This document shows positions 1 to 11,509 of a stretch of DNA of 30,917 bases, in pieces. The DNA is from Entrophospora sp. SA101 (lineage: Eukaryota > Glomeromycota > Glomeromycetes > Entrophosporales > Entrophosporaceae). The position numbers were made by a program, and so were the translations under genes. Every line of letters starts with the position of its first letter. Position 1 is the stretch's first letter. The stretch covers positions 70,455 through 101,371 of the forward strand of contig CAUDNR010001391.1 of the NCBI GenBank assembly GCA_958430865.1. The letters are read 5' to 3'. The notes under the pieces are model-generated. The model made no database searches and was not told the DNA's origin. It saw only the letters and a list, made by a program, of their open reading frames with translations.

Positions 1-57
1 ACTATGTGAAAAAATATATTCAAAAAATTAAAGTATATACAAAAATTATAATAGAGA

Positions 58-311
58 CAGCCAGAACATTGATATATGATATAGTCCTCGCAGACAAGAG
101 ATATATATACGATAAAAAAATATATACTAGAAATAAAAATATATACAAGAAATAAACATAAATACAATAAATAAGAATATATACAAGAAAAGAAAGAAAA
201 TGAAAAAATTTATACAAGAAAAATTGGGTCGACCAGCGACAAAATCTATTAAATCTTAGACAAATTCTCCTTATCTGTGAGAATAACATCATATATCGAT
301 GTTCTGGCTGC
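58..311. repeat. Inverted duplicate of a coding fragment
   Basis: Positions 58-98 on the plus strand repeat the exon segment 311-271 of the minus strand, with about seven differences over 41 bases. Both encode a version of ARTxIYDxxLxDK. The arms are separated by about 170 bases of AT-rich filler, so the region could fold into a large hairpin. The plus-strand copy runs straight into AT repeats and is not a gene by itself. Confidence 0.6.
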
Positions 312-868
312 CTCTAACGCACTAGGCGCAAATCGATCCATATAAGGGCCCGCCACAACACCAATAGTTCCTCTCGGTTGCATCGTAAGCACTCCTTCCA
401 ATTCGTTGACAACCGCGCGATCTATGATTAAATAACGTTGATTTGATTAATTAAAATCTTTTTTTTTTTTAATAAAATTAATACAATACCTACGCGACTT
501 TTTTCCCAATTTTTACATTGGATTATAACGTACATCAATCTCCTTATCACCTGGCCCACTAAAAATTGATAAAATAAAAAATGAGTTGTGTCATCATCAT
601 CAAGAAATGTTCACAATAAAACTGCGGCCACGATGAGCTTTCAATTCTCTAGTTCGTGTATCCTATTCATCGTTAATCCCCAGGGCACAGGCCAATACGG
701 GACTCAGAAACTAGGAAGAACATTCATGGGCCACGATGCGCTTTCAATTCCCAGGAATTTTTACACTAAATTCGACAAACTCAGTGAGACACTCACCCTG
801 TCCACTCACATTCGATGCCTACACTCTCCAAACCCTCTACGCAATCTTTTTCTAATTGTTTTCTTTCG
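249..868 (-). pseudogene. Broken 3' part of an unrecognised gene (minus strand)
   Basis: Three exon-like blocks can be read on the minus strand. Block A (868-797) follows a CTCCTACAG acceptor, reads ...DCVEGLESVGIECEWTG and ends at a GTGAGT donor. Block B (558 to about 494) follows a TTTTTAG acceptor and reads GPGDKEIDVRYNPM, then hits a TAA (515-513) before KLGKKS. Block C (421-249) follows a CATAG acceptor and gives 56 residues with RGTIGVVAGPYMDRFAPS, then a TAA stop. Block C is clearly less AT-rich than its surroundings, as real coding sequence would be. Joining A to B gives a plausible EWTGGPGDKEID, which supports the model. The TAA inside block B argues for a pseudogene, unless that part is spliced differently. 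I do not recognise the family. The 5' part was not found. Confidence 0.4.
626..752. repeat. Direct repeat, period about 103 bp
   Basis: A segment of about 22 bases (GGCCACGATGnGCTTTCAATTC) occurs at 626 and again at 729, differing at one base. It lies in what would be the intron between blocks A and B of the broken minus-strand gene. Its function is unknown. Confidence 0.6.
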
Positions 869-908
869 CTGTAGGAGACAAAATGATGATGGTTTATTTT
901 ATGATTAA

Positions 909-3091
909 TTTTATGATTAAAAAAAAAATTCAATGATCCAAAAAGATCTCGATACTAAGACCAGACCGCGGTTCATTTATTCTGGACCAGACCATTAACA
1001 TCAGGAAGTTTTGAACCTGCCTGGTTACAGACAAAAATGTGCACGATGTAAATATTATAATTATATAAGTTATATGAATCAAATGGAAGATATAAAAGGC
1101 GTTTAAGAAGATACCAGCTCAGGTTTTACAATATTTTCTTAATAATAGTAATAACAATAGCAATGAATCATCCTCATTATCATCACCATTACCACCGTCA
1201 ACAACAACAATAACAACAAATTCAAGGGTAATTCATCAACCCGTTAAGAATTTCCTAGACCGAGTTTCAGAATTTGTTTGCAAAATCAATTTATCAATGT
1301 TTATAAATTACAAAATCCAAAAAAAAATAACAAAATACTGAAAATGATGATAACAATTAAGATAAAATGCTGGTTATAATGAGGACGAGGAAGATAATTT
1401 TAGTACTGATTAAAATGAAGAAGATGATAAAGAAGAGGGAGAGGGATGAAGAGAGGAAGAAGAAGATGGCGATAGTTGAACATCTGATTAAAGAAGCTTG
1501 TCTATAACATAACAATGCTATCTTTTTTACGATTTTTTTTGATTTTTTAAAATTTGTACTAGCAGGTATCTAAAACTTATAGCAAAAATTACGTTTGAAA
1601 TATGAAGGTTGATAAAACATTTTTAAAATATGGCTTTGTTGTGTTGTAGAGACATGTTCTACGAGTTCAAACCATTAAAAAGTCTCATCTGCATGATGAT
1701 TTATGACAATTTATGGAAAAGGCGATTTCTTTAATATTAATTATATCGGACACTTTGACGGGTGAACGACACCACAAAGTTCAAAAATGGCAAGTAAACA
1801 TCACTATTAATCATACGTAGCTCATGGTATTTCGTTTTTTCCGAAGCAACAAAGGCTAATACTAAGTACCAAAATATTCAACATCGCCAGGGATTATAAA
1901 ACCCTAATCAACTTTGATAGTGTCAAGTGATGTCTTCAAGATTTTGTTTTGTTTCCTCAAATGGAATAATAATAAACGAACATCTTTTTAATTTATTTTT
2001 AGCTTGCATATATGACTGTTTATAAAAATCTGTCTTATTATTATAGTCGCATTTTGTTATCAAATTATGTATTATGTATCGATAATAATAACAGCCAAGC
2101 GTCATCTTAGTCAAAAGTGATTTTCCGGTGATCATTATCGGATTTCACTACTGTTGATTTTCTATTGTCTCTGCTCTGGTGACGGGTATTAATACTGTTT
2201 TGTATGGTACTATGTAAAAATTTCCATTTACCATTATCAGTAACAAATTTGTTGGATTCACTTGAATTGCTTTCTTGACAGCAATTTTTACTTTCTGATT
2301 TTAATTTTAGTTGTAATGGTAGCGGATGATTCCATTTCATATCTGAATTGGAAACCTCGTTTATTTCTATGGTTATAATTAGATTTGTCAGATTTGCGAC
2401 GTTTTCATCTTACACCCTGTTAGATTTATAATATTACTAGTATTATCGTTATTCGCTTATTTTATAGGTGGATGTCATATTTTATGATCTCTGCTTTTTA
2501 CTTTCCTTTAGGATGTTTATTTTTTATAATTAATAACTATATAAATTAATTATTCAATATAATCATTATCATTTGCATTATGGAGTTAGGGAGGCTACAT
2601 TATTTTTAGCAATTCTGGGTTCTGGATAAATTAAATTTAATTCATTATTTTTCTTAACGTTGTAATGCAGTAGATCTACTCTATGAGCAATGGGCTTTAC
2701 AGTGATTTAAGGTTAGTAATAGTAGTAGCAGATCAACAAAATCTGATCGAAATATTTTTAAATTCATGTAATTATTAATTATTAATATTATTATAGTAGT
2801 AGTAGTAGTAGTAGTTTTGGTTTTAGTTTTAATAAGCCTTTTTAGATTATTAACTAATCCTCCCAAAGAACCATCGGATTAGCTTTAGTAATAGCAAAAT
2901 AATTATCTTGGTAATTACAATTAAAAAATTTTTTAATAATTAATTGACTGATCATATATTGTTATATGATGTCACAATAAATTATAATTATTGCACCGAA
3001 CGCATCATATTCAATTTTTAATAATGTAAATTCAAAAAAAAAATTTATACATGTAAATTAATAAATAATAGAAGATAAATGCCGATTATTA
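909..3091. other. Gene-poor stretch
   Basis: I can support no gene here. There is an 81-codon frame without a usable start at 1096-1341, rich in Ser, Thr and Asn. Just downstream (about 1380-1490) an acidic Glu/Asp-rich frame is broken by four or more stops, which may be a decayed disordered-protein exon. A (TAG)n microsatellite lies near 2795-2815. The open frames on the minus strand at 1923-2340 have no recognisable content. Confidence 0.5.
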
Positions 3092-4128
3092 TCATTTTTT
3101 ATTTTTTCTTCCTTCTCTTTCTAATTTTTCTTTTAATTCTGTAGCTTTGGCTTAAAAAAAAAAGGTGAACGGAAGCAATAATTATAACATTAATAATTAG
3201 TAATATTACTACAACGCATATCTAAATAATATTAACTCAAACACATGTATATACTTATATGTATATATTTACCATCAGCCTCGGCTTTTCTTTTCATTGC
3301 TGCTTCTTCTCTCTCTTTTTTAATTATTGCTAACCGTGCTAAATCAGTTTTGGCCTGTTCTGTTTTACCTTCTTTATGCAACTTCCAATATCTTTGCCTC
3401 GCTGCTTCTTTTTCTGCTGCCTCTCTATATTTAATAATAACATATTAAATTTATTAAATTTAATAAAATAAATATATATATATATATAAAAATTATGAAT
3501 TATCATCATTTATCATCTACCTTTCTCTACGAGACATCTCAGGTGTTATATTTGACATATCTGATGCTTTTAAATTATCTTTCCTCAATGTTCTATTTGG
3601 ATTATCTATCTCTATAAGATTTGTTGCCGATTTATTCTATATTGGAAACAACAATGATTGATTTATTGGGTTGATTGATTAATTGATCACATAGGTCAAC
3701 TAACTAACTAGCTAACTTACTTTACTTTCAAAATCAACTAATTAATTAAATTAAATTAAAATATAATAAATACTAATGTTTCATCCTCATCTTCACTTCT
3801 AGATTCTTTCCTTTCCGCATTCGTCTTTTTGGTATTTCTAGCGGTTGTGTTGGTTCCCTCTTCACCTTCTTCTTCACCGTCACTCTTTTCCTTCTCTTCC
3901 TCGCTGCTCTCGTTCTCCTCTTTTTTATCACGTTGCTAATTTCATACATGTTTGTAAACCTTCAATATTGTACTAAAACTAACTGATCAGTTTTCGTATC
4001 AATGAAAATTTTTAACTTACATTCAACCTTCTTTCATCTTCAGCAAGAATTCGTGCATTAGTAAATCTATGGCCAGTACCACGACTTGGTTTATTAAATT
4101 TCCTACTGTTATTTTTTGGCGGTGACAT
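3092..4128 (-). CDS. PDAP1: PDAP1/PP28-family phosphoprotein (28 kDa heat- and acid-stable phosphoprotein homologue)
   Basis: There are five exons on the minus strand: 4128-4021, 3935-3774, 3636-3521, 3424-3273 and 3150-3092. All have GT-AG borders and consistent phase, and together encode about 198 aa; human PDAP1 is about 180 aa. The N-terminus ([17 protein letters not shown]) is the basic Gly/Arg stretch typical of the fungal family. Exon 2 is an acidic Glu/Asp/Ser block with many casein-kinase-2-type sites. Exons 3-5 carry the PP28 domain, with the hallmark [35 protein letters not shown] and [10 protein letters not shown] strings, followed by a Lys-rich coiled-coil tail. The family is a known casein kinase substrate; its molecular role is poorly defined and includes growth-factor binding and RNA-related roles in animals. 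The gene is divergent from the ARF-GEF 210 bp away. The start is the only ATG that gives the family N-terminus. I am confident of the family and exon set. Confidence 0.93.
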
Positions 4129-4337
4129 TTTCTATTTTCCAATATTAATGTTATTGCTTTGTTTCTTATATTTTTATTTTTCAGATTTTTTTTTCCAAGT
4201 AAATGTACCTGCGTGATTAAAACTTTTTTTTTTATTGAATGTAGCACGATTTTAAAAAAGATGTTTCACAAATATATATAAATTTTTTTTCAAATTTTTC
4301 TCTTGGATTATTTGTCTTCAACAAAAAGAGAGAAGAA
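4129..4337. promoter_or_regulatory. Shared divergent promoter region
   Basis: The 209 bp between the PDAP1-like start codon (4128, minus) and the ARF-GEF start codon (4338, plus) must hold both promoters and both 5' UTRs. It is AT-rich with T-tracts at 4189 and 4226 and a TATATATAAA-like run near 4273-4282. No specific factor site could be identified. Confidence 0.55.
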
Positions 4338-7300
4338 ATGTCTCAATTAAAGCTTTCCTCTCCTACCGAATCTTTTTCAAGCAACAAAATAAATAATTTA
4401 CAAAATGTTCAGGATTCTAGTGAAATCATTAATGGTGGCGGCGGCGATCACTTGGTAGATGAAATAAAAGCAACATGTGAATTACAATGGTCAAATTTGG
4501 TACATGCTGAAATTATATCTGTTACAAGTGCAATGAGAAAAAATTCTCGATGGTCTGGTATGAACGTAACTGGTTTAAATATGGGTGGATTGGGTATAAA
4601 CATGGGTTTAAGAAGAGTTTACGTTGCTGAGATAGGTTATAGAAATCAAGTAAGAAAGATTTAAGATATCTTGTTAAGAGATTTTGTTGAAGATATTTTA
4701 ATTAATTTGATTTTTATAGGAAAGTCCATTGCTGATTGGTTTTTCAAACCTTAGATCTCATTTATCAACTATTTCAGGTTTAATATTGTTATATTTTCCT
4801 TTCTTCTCAATTAACTAATTAATGATAATTAATTGATATATATTTATATTACATTTCATTTATAAAAATATAAAGGATTAAATGAGATTGATGCAGTGGT
4901 ATTACTAGAGCCTTTTTTGGAAGTTATCAAATCTGGAGATACGAATGGTCCTATAACTGCAACAGCACTTGGAAGTGTGGAGAAATTTTTGACATATGGA
5001 ATTTTAAATATGAATTCACCAAATCTGCCTCAAGCAATGTCGATGCTATCATCTGCTGCAACTCATTGTAAATTTGAAGGAAGTGATTCTGTATCAGATG
5101 AATTTGTGCTCTTGAAAATTTTACAGGTGCTAAGATTATCTTTAACTTCTGAAGTTGGTCGAGTCCTTAGCGACGAGGCTCTTTGTGTTATGATGGAGAC
5201 TGGTTTAAGCATGTGTTGCCAAATGAGACTTAGTGGTATGTGCAAATTTAAAATAAATTCATTTTAAAATAATCTAGTTGCTTTAAATTTTATTTTTGCT
5301 AATAATGTTTTTTTAAATTTAGAAATGCTGCGTAGATCAGCAGAACATACAATGATTGTAATGGTTCAAAATATGTTTGAAAGGTGTTTATTTATTTATT
5401 TTGTTTATTTATTGAAATAATATTAATAAATTTCATATTTTACCTAATCTAGACTCAAATCTTTGGAGGAAAAACCATCGTCATTATTTTCTCGTGAAAA
5501 TGGTGACGGTGAAAATGACTCTTCTCAAGATTTACAAGTTCGCATGGCACCACCAGATCCAAAATCACCTCATCTTCCTTTATCCATGGAAAACATCACT
5601 GATCCATTCAATAATATTAGCAATAATAACACAAATACTATTTCAATTTCTAATAATGATGATTTGGTAAAGTTAGATAGAAAAGGAGAAGAGGTGGTAG
5701 AAGATGACGAGGTGGAATGAAATTATGAAATTTTGACAACTCAAGAAGGGAGATTATCAACCGGTACTTATTTCTATTTCAAACTAGTATTCCTTAATGT
5801 TGTAATTAGCTAGATTTATATTCGTACCATCAATTAGATGTCGAATGTAATTTTTGTTGAATTACAAAATACAACACCAAACTAAACGATAAATAATACA
5901 AAACATGACTAATCTACAACAAAGTTACTGAACCTTCTAGCGAAGCTTTGAATGAAGAAGAAAAAGAATCAGGTATTTATTCATATTTCATATTATAATA
6001 ATAATGATAATCATAAATATTTATAAATTTTTTTGTTTAAAAAAAAAAAACAGACCCTAAACCATTTGGAGTACCTTCAATACGTGAATTACTTCGTGTT
6101 CTCATATCATTACTCAATCCTCACGATCATCAACACACTGATACTATGCGACTCATGGCTCTTGGTATTTTGAATGTGGCATTTGAAGTTGGTGGTCGGA
6201 CGATAGGTCGATTTGAAGTTTTACGTAATCTTGCTGTCGATGAATTGTGCAAATATCTTTTCCAAGTAATTATTTTTTTTGTTTTAATAAAAAGTTTATC
6301 TAATAACATATTATTTATCAGATTAAGATATTTAATTGACTAATTTGTTTGTAATTTAGTTGGCACGTACAGACAACATGATATTGTTATCATTAACAAT
6401 TCGTGTTATCTCAACAGTTTTCGGCACACTTCGTCCATATCTTAAATTACAACAAGAACTTTATCTATCATTTTTAATTGAAAGGTTAACACCACCATCG
6501 TACAGTCTAAGATCTCTTGCATTAAATGAGGCATTTTCTAGTACTAACACCGATAATTCTCTGCAACTTGATCCTGGCATTCCAATATCACCAAATCGTG
6601 AGCAACGTAATTTTAAAATGAGTGATGTTTCATATGCTACTGGTGAAATCCGTGAATTATTGTTAGAATCATTGGGACAATTTGCTAGAGAGTCTTCTTT
6701 CATGGTTGATTTGTGGGTTAATTATGATTGTAATGTTGATTGTGGCGATTTGTTTGAGGAGGTTATTAAATTCTTAAGTAAGGTAAAAATCGGCAAACAA
6801 AATAATTTATTAATTAATTAGTTTCATATATATAAATTTTAATTTATATAACAACTAAATTTTATAGAATTCTTTCCCCGACTCCATTGGATATTCTGTG
6901 AGCAATTCACATACAATATGTTTTGATGCACTTTTAATGTTTGTAAATCATATGATAGATCGGTTACAGGTAATTAGTTGGTGTAAAAACTTTTTTGGTG
7001 GAGTGCTTTATTGTTATTATTATTCCAAAAATTTAATTGTTTTTATAAATATTATACAGGAAAATGTTAGTAATGCATCTAGTTGTGAATTATCTTGGGA
7101 TCAATTGACAGCAGCTGATTATAATTCAGGATTAAAACCAAAGGTTAATAATTATTTTTAATTTTATTATATTTTATTTTTTGTATTCTAAAAAATTATA
7201 TGAATTTTGTTCTCCATCTCATAAATTTTATTTTATTTTAGGATTATCCTTCTGCTTCAGAACTATTAAAGCGTAAACAACAAAAACAAATATTACGTGA

Positions 7301-10300
7301 AGGGGCAGCAAAATTTAATGAAAGCCCTAAAGCAGGATTAGAATTTCTTAAAGGTTTTTTGTCTTTACTTTCTTGAAATGAAAAAAATATTTACTATTTT
7401 TTTTTTTTTTTAAAATCAAATATTTCTAATTTCATTTCAATTTAATTGCAATTTAAATTTTTTTTTAGCAAATAGGATCATTTATAGCGATAATACGGTC
7501 GATGAAAATACTAGTACTGCAATATTTTTAAAATCAACACCACGTCTAAATAAAATTGTTCTTGGTGACTTTTTATCAAAACCTTCAAATTTTGAAATTT
7601 TAAAAGCTTTTGTAAAACTTTTTAATTTCCAAGGAGTATGTTTATTAATTGATTCATCATTATGTTAATAACAATGGTCGTGGTGGTAATTATAACTATA
7701 ATTATTTTTTTTTTAGAGGAGAATTGATGAAGCCATGAGAGAAATGCTTGAATCATTTAGATTGCCGGGTGAGGCCCAACAAATTGAAAGAATCATGGAA
7801 ACATTTGCTATAACTTATTTTGCTACTAAACCAGGTACTAATTATACATTAAATATTATGGTAAATATTATTTTTATTGAATGATGTAATTCTTTCAAAC
7901 TAACCGTAATTATTAAAAATTTGAAAAAGCTGAAATTGCATCACAAGATGCTACATTTGTTTTAGCGTATTCAGTTATAATGTTGAATACTGATTTACAT
8001 AATCCACAAGTTCGGGTATGATAAATTTTTATTTAAGACTAAAATTGCGAGTAAGTTTTATTTTATTCCATTGATATTGTAAATTAATTTGATTGTTATA
8101 ATTAATTTATTAGCGACGCATGACAATTGAAGATTATATGAAAAATTTAAGAAATGTTAATAATGGACAAAATTTTGATACAGAATATTTGGTAAAGGTT
8201 TTATTTCTCAAATGACTCCAATGATTGTAATTTTTTAATCAAAACAATATTTAATTATAAAAATAGCATGCCATTTATGATGCCATTCGTAAAAAAGAAA
8301 TAATAATGCCTGAAGAACATGAAGGTCAACTTGGATTTAATTACGCATGGAAAGAATTGTTACATAGAGCCGAAAGTGCAGGTAAATAACCATTAATTAG
8401 TTGAATGAAAATTTGAAAAAAAAATTAAGTATAATTTTAAAAATTTTTTATAGGACCATTTATAATATGCGACGTTTCTTTGTATGATAAAGACATGTAT
8501 ACGACAGTATGGAGACCTACAGTGGCAGCTATTTCCTATGGTAAAGAATTTTGAAAACTGCAACCTTTATGTTAAAATTTATTTACATAAAGAAACTATT
8601 AATCTTAAATTTATATATATATATATATATATATATTATTATTATTATTATTATTATCATAGCATTTAGTACAGCTCCAGATGATGCAACTTTACAAAAG
8701 GCTATTAATGGATTTCACCAATGTGCATTATTATCAGCTCAATATAAATTATATGAAGTCTTTGATTATATAATTATGTCATTGGCAAAAATGACAGGAC
8801 TGCTTGGTTCCAGATATTCTAATGAGACTGCCAGTAATCCAATTATTAAAGTTCAAGGTATTGAAATCACAGTAAGTGACTTAGCAATTCAATTTGGAAG
8901 AAATTATAAAGGACAATTAGCTGCTGTTGTTTTATTTGCCGTTGCTAATGAACATGGAAATGTATTAAGAGATGGATGGAAATATGTATGTTTATGATTG
9001 GTTACATACCGTTATGTAATAATATATTTTTTTTTGGATTAAAAAGTTATTAAATGAAATGTCTTATTTAAACAAATATATATATAGATTTTAGAAATTA
9101 TAAAGAATCTTTTTGTAAATTCATTATTACCAAGTTCAATGATACAAGTGGAGGATTTTTTGGCCGGTACAACAACAATTCCGCTTAAACCAAAAACCAC
9201 CAATACATTTCCAAAGCAAGAAAGACGTGACAATTCTTTATTATCGGCATTATCATCTTATTTATTATCACCATATTCAAGTAATTACGAATCTTCAAGA
9301 AGTGCACCTACAGAAGAAGAAATAGAATGTACCATGTGTACAGTTGACTGTGTTAAAGCATGTCACTTGGATGACATATTTGCTGATATAAGGTTTGTTT
9401 ACAATAAATAAATAAATAAATCATATATGATGTCATATTAATATATATTTTTAAAATGTATATATATTATAATGATAATGTTATTTTTGATTTATATATA
9501 TATAGAACTTTAGGACAAGAATCACTCGAAAATCTTATGAAGGCACTTAAATTTATTGCAGATGGAAATACAACAACAAAAACCAGTAATAATAATAATA
9601 CCACCACTACTAAATTATCTTATCCACCAACACCTCATACCACATACTCACAACGACAGTCACCGAAAAGCAGTTCCTATGATCCTGCTGCTGTATTCTT
9701 TCTTGAACTAATGATAAATGTTACATTACAAAATCGAGATAGAATTCAATATTTATGGTATGTAATTTATTACGATTTATTTATTAGTTTATTAATTTAT
9801 TTTTTAAAATAAAAATTATAATTATTTGCATATATCATTGATTGATCATTTAGGCCAATTCTATTTGGACATATAACCGATATTTTAAAAGAATCTCAAA
9901 ATAATAGTATTCTGTTAGTTGAGAGAACAGTTGTTGCATTGCTTAGATTGTGTATTCGTCTGACACATAAAGATGAAATGGTATTTGATATCTTGCTAGC
10001 ATTAGAACTATTAGCGACATTACCACATGACGTAATAAATTCTGTTGGTGAACAAATGATGGCAGGAATATTAAATATCATTAAATCAGATCCATCATGT
10101 ATCAAAGGCAAAAGGCCATGGGAATCAGTATTCAAATTACTTAGAGCAACATCAACACATCCGCAAGCATCTAAATATTCATTTGACGTCATTACATTTT
10201 TGATTAAAGAAAAGAAAAGTATCAATCTTGATAATTTTAATGATTGTGTAGAACTTTTGGCAGAATTTGCTTCAGCTGCTACATTTCCAATAGACCAACA

Positions 10301-10417
10301 AGATCAACAGTTTACTGAATTATCAAATCCAAAGAATTTAAGAGCTAACCTTACCAAAACGTAAGCAGTCTTTTTGTTTGTTTTTTTTTTAATCAATGAA
10401 AAATAATTTTTTAAAAA

Positions 10418-10469
<52 letters not shown>

Positions 10470-11277
10470 TAAATAATAATTCTTTATGTACAAAAAAAAA
10501 AGCCAATCAGCTATTATAGATAGAGCAAAAGAAGCAGTTGTATTGATGAATATGTTGTATATGGAAATACCAAACTTACTAAGTGAAACTGGGAAATCTC
10601 CAAGAGAAGCATGGTCAAATTATTGGTTACCAATATTAACTGGATTTAGTCAACAATGTTATAGTCCATGTCTTGAAGTTAGACAAAATGCGATATCATG
10701 TTTGCAACGATCGCTTTTAAATCCACAACTTGTATCACATGGTGGTACAGAATGGGTATTGGTATTTGATCTTGTGCTGTTCCCATTGTTGGATCAACTA
10801 TTAAAACCAGAAATCTATCAAGCCGATCCAGTTGGTATTGACGAGTCTAGAATAAGAGCATCGGCTCTATTATGTAAAATATTTTTACATTATTTGAATA
10901 GATTGATTGAATGGGGTGGATTGATTACATTGTGGTCTCAAGTTTTAGATGTAATGGAGAAATATATGTTTACAGGCGATAATGATTCATTGGTATGTGC
11001 AGTGTTATGCATTTAACAACAATAGTAGTAATCATTATTATAATGCCAAAATTTATTAAATTATTTCTATTTTTAGAGAGAAGCAGTTCCCGAATCATTA
11101 AAGAATATGTTATTGGTAATGTTAACTTCTGGTGTTTTGATTCCTCCAGGATCATCGTCATTAAAAAATGGAAATAATAAGCTTAATGAAAAAGCATCAA
11201 TTGAGATATGGGAAATTACATGGATAAAAATTAATAAATTTTTACCAAATCTTAAAATAGAATTAAATTTAAATTAG
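4338..11277 (+). CDS. GEA: Sec7-domain ARF guanine-nucleotide exchange factor, Gea1/Gea2/GBF1 type
   Basis: I trace 23 exons: 4338-4649, 4720-4777, 4876-5235, 5323-5383, 5453-5763, 5925-5972, 6054-6265, 6360-6782, 6868-6969, 7060-7143, 7242-7353, 7469-7635, 7717-7834, 7930-8015, 8114-8191, 8267-8381, 8454-8540, 8663-8985, 9088-9392, 9506-9757, 9854-10360, 10503-10992 and 11077-11277. All junctions keep frame, giving about 1600 aa, the usual size for fungal Gea proteins. In order there are an N-terminal DCB region, a linker with [11 protein letters not shown], the HUS domain with DLWVNYDCN (near residue 575), the Sec7 domain with [17 protein letters not shown] (catalytic Glu near 769) and [17 protein letters not shown], the Gea-specific [19 protein letters not shown], then HDS1-3-like helical repeats. 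The family loads GTP on ARF at the Golgi/ER interface for COPI traffic. One in-frame TGA at 5718-5720 interrupts exon 5. It is avoided in frame if the intron runs 5672-5940 (GTTAGA donor, TTCTAG acceptor), which gives about 1567 aa. Family certain; this junction uncertain. Confidence 0.95.
5718..5720 (+). other. In-frame TGA inside the ARF-GEF exon 5 reading frame
   Basis: The frame reads ...[27 protein letters not shown], then a GTACTT donor at 5764 whose phase matches the next exon. The residues after the stop therefore look like coding sequence. The rest of the gene shows no other damage. Explanations are a recent nonsense change, a base error in the assembly, or a longer intron (5672-5940). 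Confidence 0.75.
7242..8381 (+). other. Sec7 catalytic domain region of the ARF-GEF
   Basis: Exons 11-16 carry the Sec7 domain. The glutamic finger is the GAG codon at 7771-7773 within LPGEAQQ. The four positions known from ARNO/Gea studies to set brefeldin A sensitivity read Tyr (7968-7970), Ser (7971-7973), Asp in LNTDLH, and Met in RRM (exon 15). This is the brefeldin-sensitive combination Y-S-D-M, as opposed to F-A-S-P. Confidence 0.85.
8610..8660 (+). repeat. (TA)n/(TTA)n microsatellite in ARF-GEF intron 17
   Basis: A TA run is followed by TTA units directly before the TATCATAG acceptor at 8662. Repeat-length change would alter the intron but not the protein. Confidence 0.85.
10420..10485 (+). 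repeat. (AAT)n microsatellite in ARF-GEF intron 21
   Basis: About 18 AAT-type units lie just upstream of an unusual A-rich acceptor (TACAAAAAAAAAAG at 10502) that has no pyrimidine tract. The reading frame on both sides (NLTKT / [12 protein letters not shown]) supports this junction. Confidence 0.85.
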
Positions 11278-11343
11278 ATCATTTAGATTCGTATTTTACA
11301 CTTATTATAGGTTTATTATTTATTTACTTATTTATTTATTCAA

Positions 11344-11349
11344 AATAAA
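11344..11349 (+). terminator. Candidate polyadenylation signal of the ARF-GEF gene
   Basis: An AATAAA hexamer lies 67 bases past the TAG stop (11275-11277), in the 232-bp gap before the convergent membrane-protein gene. In such AT-rich DNA the motif is weak evidence. Confidence 0.35.
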
Positions 11350-11467
11350 TTTGGTTTTAGGTGGTTTCATATTTATTTTTGTATTAGTGTGTATGTATTA
11401 TTAGTTTGATTCGAAATTGAAAATGCTGTTATAAAATTAAAATATGATTTTTATATTTAGGTTTTTC

Positions 11468-11473
11468 TTTATT
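11468..11473 (-). terminator. Candidate polyadenylation signal of the membrane-protein gene
   Basis: AATAAA on the minus strand, about 37 bases past the stop at 11510. It is a short AT-rich motif, so the support is weak. Confidence 0.35.
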
Positions 11474-11509
11474 TATTTTTTAGCTTATGTTTGATGATGA
11501 TGTTATATG

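Noticed and set aside
20..292. 90-codon hydrophobic frame on the minus strand
   Set aside because: It runs through AT-repeat filler between the inverted arms, and its Phe/Tyr/Ile composition is what AT-rich DNA gives by chance.
588..908. 106-codon frame on the plus strand
   Set aside because: It lies opposite the better-supported minus-strand exon blocks, has no family content, and spans their splice sites and a direct repeat.
1380..1490. Acidic Glu/Asp-rich frame
   Set aside because: It is interrupted by at least four stops and is made of GA-rich low-complexity DNA. At most a relic, so not called as a gene.
1923..2340. Two minus-strand frames of 70 and 77 codons
   Set aside because: They are short, have no domain, splice context or neighbour to support them, and have a composition like random AT-rich DNA.
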